This document shows positions 6,184-7,577 of a DNA stretch of 7,577 nucleotides, one piece after another. The DNA is from Thermoplasmata archaeon M9B1D (GTDB taxonomy: Archaea; Thermoplasmatota; E2; DHVEG-1): positions 1 to 7,577 of the forward strand of contig MUGC01000053.1 in the NCBI GenBank assembly GCA_002900535.1, given 5' to 3'. Numbering within the stretch: the first letter of the stretch is position 1; each line of letters begins with the position of its first letter. The notes beneath the pieces are model-generated. The model was not told the origin of the DNA. It made no database searches and saw only the letters and a program-made list of their open reading frames with translations. A program made the translations under genes and the position numbers.

Positions 6184-6199
6184 TTTAGGTAAACCAAAA
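6184..6199 (+). promoter_or_regulatory. upstream operator-like palindrome of feoAB (imperfect copy)
   Basis: TTTAGG-TAAA-CCAAAA is a six-base inverted repeat with a four-base spacer and one mismatch. It shares its left arm and geometry with the perfect copy 46 bases downstream. The TTAGGT...CCTAA pattern resembles operators of the DtxR/IdeR/MntR metal-dependent repressors. It lies upstream of both candidate TATA boxes, overlapping the BRE position of the first. Confidence 0.5.
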
Positions 6200-6200
6200 A

Positions 6201-6228
6201 ATATTTAAACTAGTAACGATATAATATA
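6201..6228 (+). promoter_or_regulatory. feoAB promoter region with two candidate TATA boxes
   Basis: Two TATA-like elements are present. ATATTTAAAC at 6201-6210, after A-rich sequence, would start transcription near 6232. ATATAATA at 6220-6227 would start it near 6250 and leave a leader of about 15 bases. The second spacing places the perfect palindrome between TATA and start site. Confidence 0.45.
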
Positions 6229-6229
6229 A

Positions 6230-6245
6230 TTTAGGCATACCTAAA
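6230..6245 (+). promoter_or_regulatory. proximal operator-like palindrome of feoAB (perfect copy)
   Basis: TTTAGG-CATA-CCTAAA has perfect six-base arms around a four-base spacer. It lies 20 bases before the feoA ATG, at or just before the expected transcription start, where a bound repressor would block RNA polymerase. Its position ahead of a ferrous-iron transport operon makes a metal-dependent DtxR-family repressor the natural candidate. Confidence 0.6.
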
Positions 6246-6264
6246 AATATTGTTGGTTGGAACT

Positions 6265-6504
6265 ATGGACAATAAAATAAAACCCTTAGCACATCTTACA
6301 AGAAATCAAACTGCAAAAATAACAGAGATATACGGAGGCAATGGTTTTAGAAAAAGACTGCAGGTACTAGGAATACGCGAAGGTCAAAATGTAAAAGTGC
6401 TCTCAAAACAACCACTAAGAGGACCCTTAACCATATGTATCGGAAACTGTCAAATGACACTTGGCAGAGGTATGGCTCATAAAATTATGGTTGAGGAGCT
6501 ATGA
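6265..6504 (+). CDS. feoA: FeoA, small SH3-like protein of ferrous iron transport
   Basis: This 79-residue cytosolic protein has the FeoA SH3-like beta-barrel. Its marks are TAKITEIYGGNGFRKRLQVL at 16-35, GIREGQNVKVLSKQPLRGPL at 36-55, and the ending QMTLGRGMAHKIMVE at 63-77. FeoA proteins are thought to assist or regulate the FeoB iron channel at the membrane. The ATG at 6265 is chosen over the in-frame TTG codons at 6250 and 6253 because the family begins close to this point and the longer form would extend into the promoter. Its TGA overlaps the feoB ATG (ATGA at 6501-6504), so translation is coupled. Regulation by iron is suggested by the two palindromes upstream. Ile codons are mainly ATA (5 of 7), unlike fbaB. 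Confidence 0.92.
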   Translation: MDNKIKPLAHLTRNQTAKITEIYGGNGFRKRLQVLGIREGQNVKVLSKQPLRGPLTICIGNCQMTLGRGMAHKIMVEEL

Positions 6505-7577
6505 TTAAAAAAATAGTTTTAATGGGCAATCCAAATGTTGGTAAAAGCGTTGTTTTTTCAAGACTTACTGGTGCCCAAGTTATTTCTTCGAACTATCCTG
6601 GAACAACGGTTGATTTTTCCAAAGGAAAAATGATCCTTCAAAAAAAAACAGTTGAAATAATAGATGCACCAGGTACATACTCCATTAAACCTGGTAATAG
6701 AGCAGAAGAAGTAGCAGCAAAAATGCTAAATGAAGCTGATGTCATTGTAAATGTTGTTGACTCTACAAATCTTGAAAGAAATCTGTATTTAACACATGAG
6801 ATTTTAGAAACAAAAAAACCAGTAATTGTTGTTTTAAATCTATGGGATGAAGCAAAACATCTTGGTATACATATCAATGAAAAACTGTTAGAGAGAATAT
6901 TAGGAGTACCAGTTGTGCCAACTGTTGCACTTACTGGTGAGGGAATTAAAACATTGGTCTCAAGGATAGATGAAGCAAAATCACCTATAAAATATAAGCC
7001 AATTGGTCAGGATAAGAGATGGGTTAAAATAGGACAAATTATTAAAAGAATAGAAAGAGTTGAGCATAGACATCACACCTTACGGGATAAAATAAACGAT
7101 TTAACAATAAAACCATCAACAGGAATTCCTATCGCGATAGTTGTTGTTCTTCTAACATTTTTGATTGTATGGCTTATTGGTGAAAATTTAAGTAAACATC
7201 TAATTCAACCAGTTTTTCAGTATGCATATAAACCATTAATTGTTGGTTTTGGTGAATGGCTAGGCCCAGGTCTTCCCTATCAAATACTGATTGGGCAAGA
7301 ATATGGTATTATAGATTTTGAAGGATCATTAGGAATTCTTACAACAGGATTTTATGTTCCTCTGGCAATAGTTCTCCCTTATATTATTGCTTTTTATTTT
7401 ATGCTTTCTCTTCTAGAGGATAGTGGTTATCTGCCACGTCTTGCAACACTAGTTGATACTGTGTTTCACAAGATTGGGATGCATGGTTTTGGGATAATAC
7501 CATTATTTCTTGGAATTGGCTGTAATGTTCCAGGGGCTCTTGCAACAAGAACACTTGAAACAAGGAAACAGCGGTTT
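6501..7577 (+). CDS. feoB: FeoB ferrous iron transporter, N-terminal 359 residues (runs off right edge)
   Basis: This is a GTPase fused to a polytopic membrane protein that imports Fe(II); the C-terminus lies beyond the window. The G domain shows G1 GNPNVGKS at 9-16, G2 NYPGTTVD at 31-38 with the likely switch Thr35/36, G3 DAPG at 55-58, and G4 NLWD at 113-116 in place of the more common NMxD or NKxD. A weak G5 is near VALTGEG (142-148). The helical spacer between G domain and membrane part is short, as in other compact archaeal FeoB proteins. Membrane segments are visible at about 209-227 and 283-303. They are followed by the Gate-type LLEDSGYLPRLA at 304-315 and LGIGCNVPG with conserved Cys341. 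The ATG overlaps the feoA stop, and GAGGAG (6494-6499) gives a ribosome site. The reading frame is open to the last base, with no sign of damage. No FeoC is seen up to the edge. Confidence 0.95.
   Translation, partial: MIKKIVLMGNPNVGKSVVFSRLTGAQVISSNYPGTTVDFSKGKMILQKKTVEIIDAPGTYSIKPGNRAEEVAAKMLNEADVIVNVVDSTNLERNLYLTHEILETKKPVIVVLNLWDEAKHLGIHINEKLLERILGVPVVPTVALTGEGIKTLVSRIDEAKSPIKYKPIGQDKRWVKIGQIIKRIERVEHRHHTLRDKINDLTIKPSTGIPIAIVVVLLTFLIVWLIGENLSKHLIQPVFQYAYKPLIVGFGEWLGPGLPYQILIGQEYGIIDFEGSLGILTTGFYVPLAIVLPYIIAFYFMLSLLEDSGYLPRLATLVDTVFHKIGMHGFGIIPLFLGIGCNVPGALATRTLETRKQRF

Noticed and set aside
6638..6877. Minus-strand frame of 79 codons inside feoB
   Set aside because: It is antisense to the FeoB GTPase motifs G3 and G4 and has no support of its own.
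1..7577. CRISPR arrays, tRNA/rRNA genes, insertion sequences, att sites
   Set aside because: No regularly spaced direct repeats, tRNA-like cloverleaf, transposase motifs or terminal inverted repeats were seen; every stretch is coding or a gap of 133 bases or less.

Overview
This 7.6-kb window is AT-rich and reads most naturally as archaeal chromosome. The evidence is TATA-type promoter elements about 25 bases ahead of start codons (two genes look leaderless), gene ends marked by T-runs without a hairpin, and a bifunctional phosphoglucose/phosphomannose isomerase of the kind common in archaea. The gene set (tetrahydrofolate-type MetV/MetF, SDR-type threonine dehydrogenase, FeoAB) would suit an uncultured low-GC Thermoplasmata-like or similar sediment archaeon. 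That placement is inference, and a bacterial host is not fully excluded because several proteins have close bacterial relatives.

Layout. On the minus strand at the left edge lies the N-terminal part of a PAS-domain sensor protein (about 1-439), preceded by the isomerase gene (563-1621, minus). Divergent from the isomerase, across a 117-base promoter region, is a tight plus-strand pair, metV-metF (1739-3292), which ends at a T-run. Next is an SDR-type L-threonine 3-dehydrogenase gene (3366-4343, plus). It converges on a gene for an unusual tryptophan-rich protein with two Lrp/AsnC-like ligand-binding repeats and no DNA-binding domain (4382-4903, minus). Divergent from that is a class I fructose-bisphosphate aldolase gene very like E. 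coli FbaB (5037-6155, plus), ending at a double T-run. The right end holds feoA and the first part of feoB (6265 to beyond 7577). Two copies of a TTTAGG-N4-CCTAAA-type palindrome, resembling DtxR/IdeR-family operators, sit in the feo promoter region. No gap between genes exceeds 300 bases. I found no RNA gene, CRISPR array, insertion sequence or origin.

How the genes fit together. The isomerase and aldolase serve central sugar metabolism, glycolytic or gluconeogenic. MetV/MetF interconvert methylene- and methyl-tetrahydrofolate, as in the methyl branch of the Wood-Ljungdahl pathway or methionine synthesis. Threonine dehydrogenase can feed glycine and acetyl-CoA into the same one-carbon pool. 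FeoAB import ferrous iron. The least explained item is the tryptophan-rich tandem-domain protein: 23 Trp in 173 residues, with an aldolase gene as its divergent neighbour.
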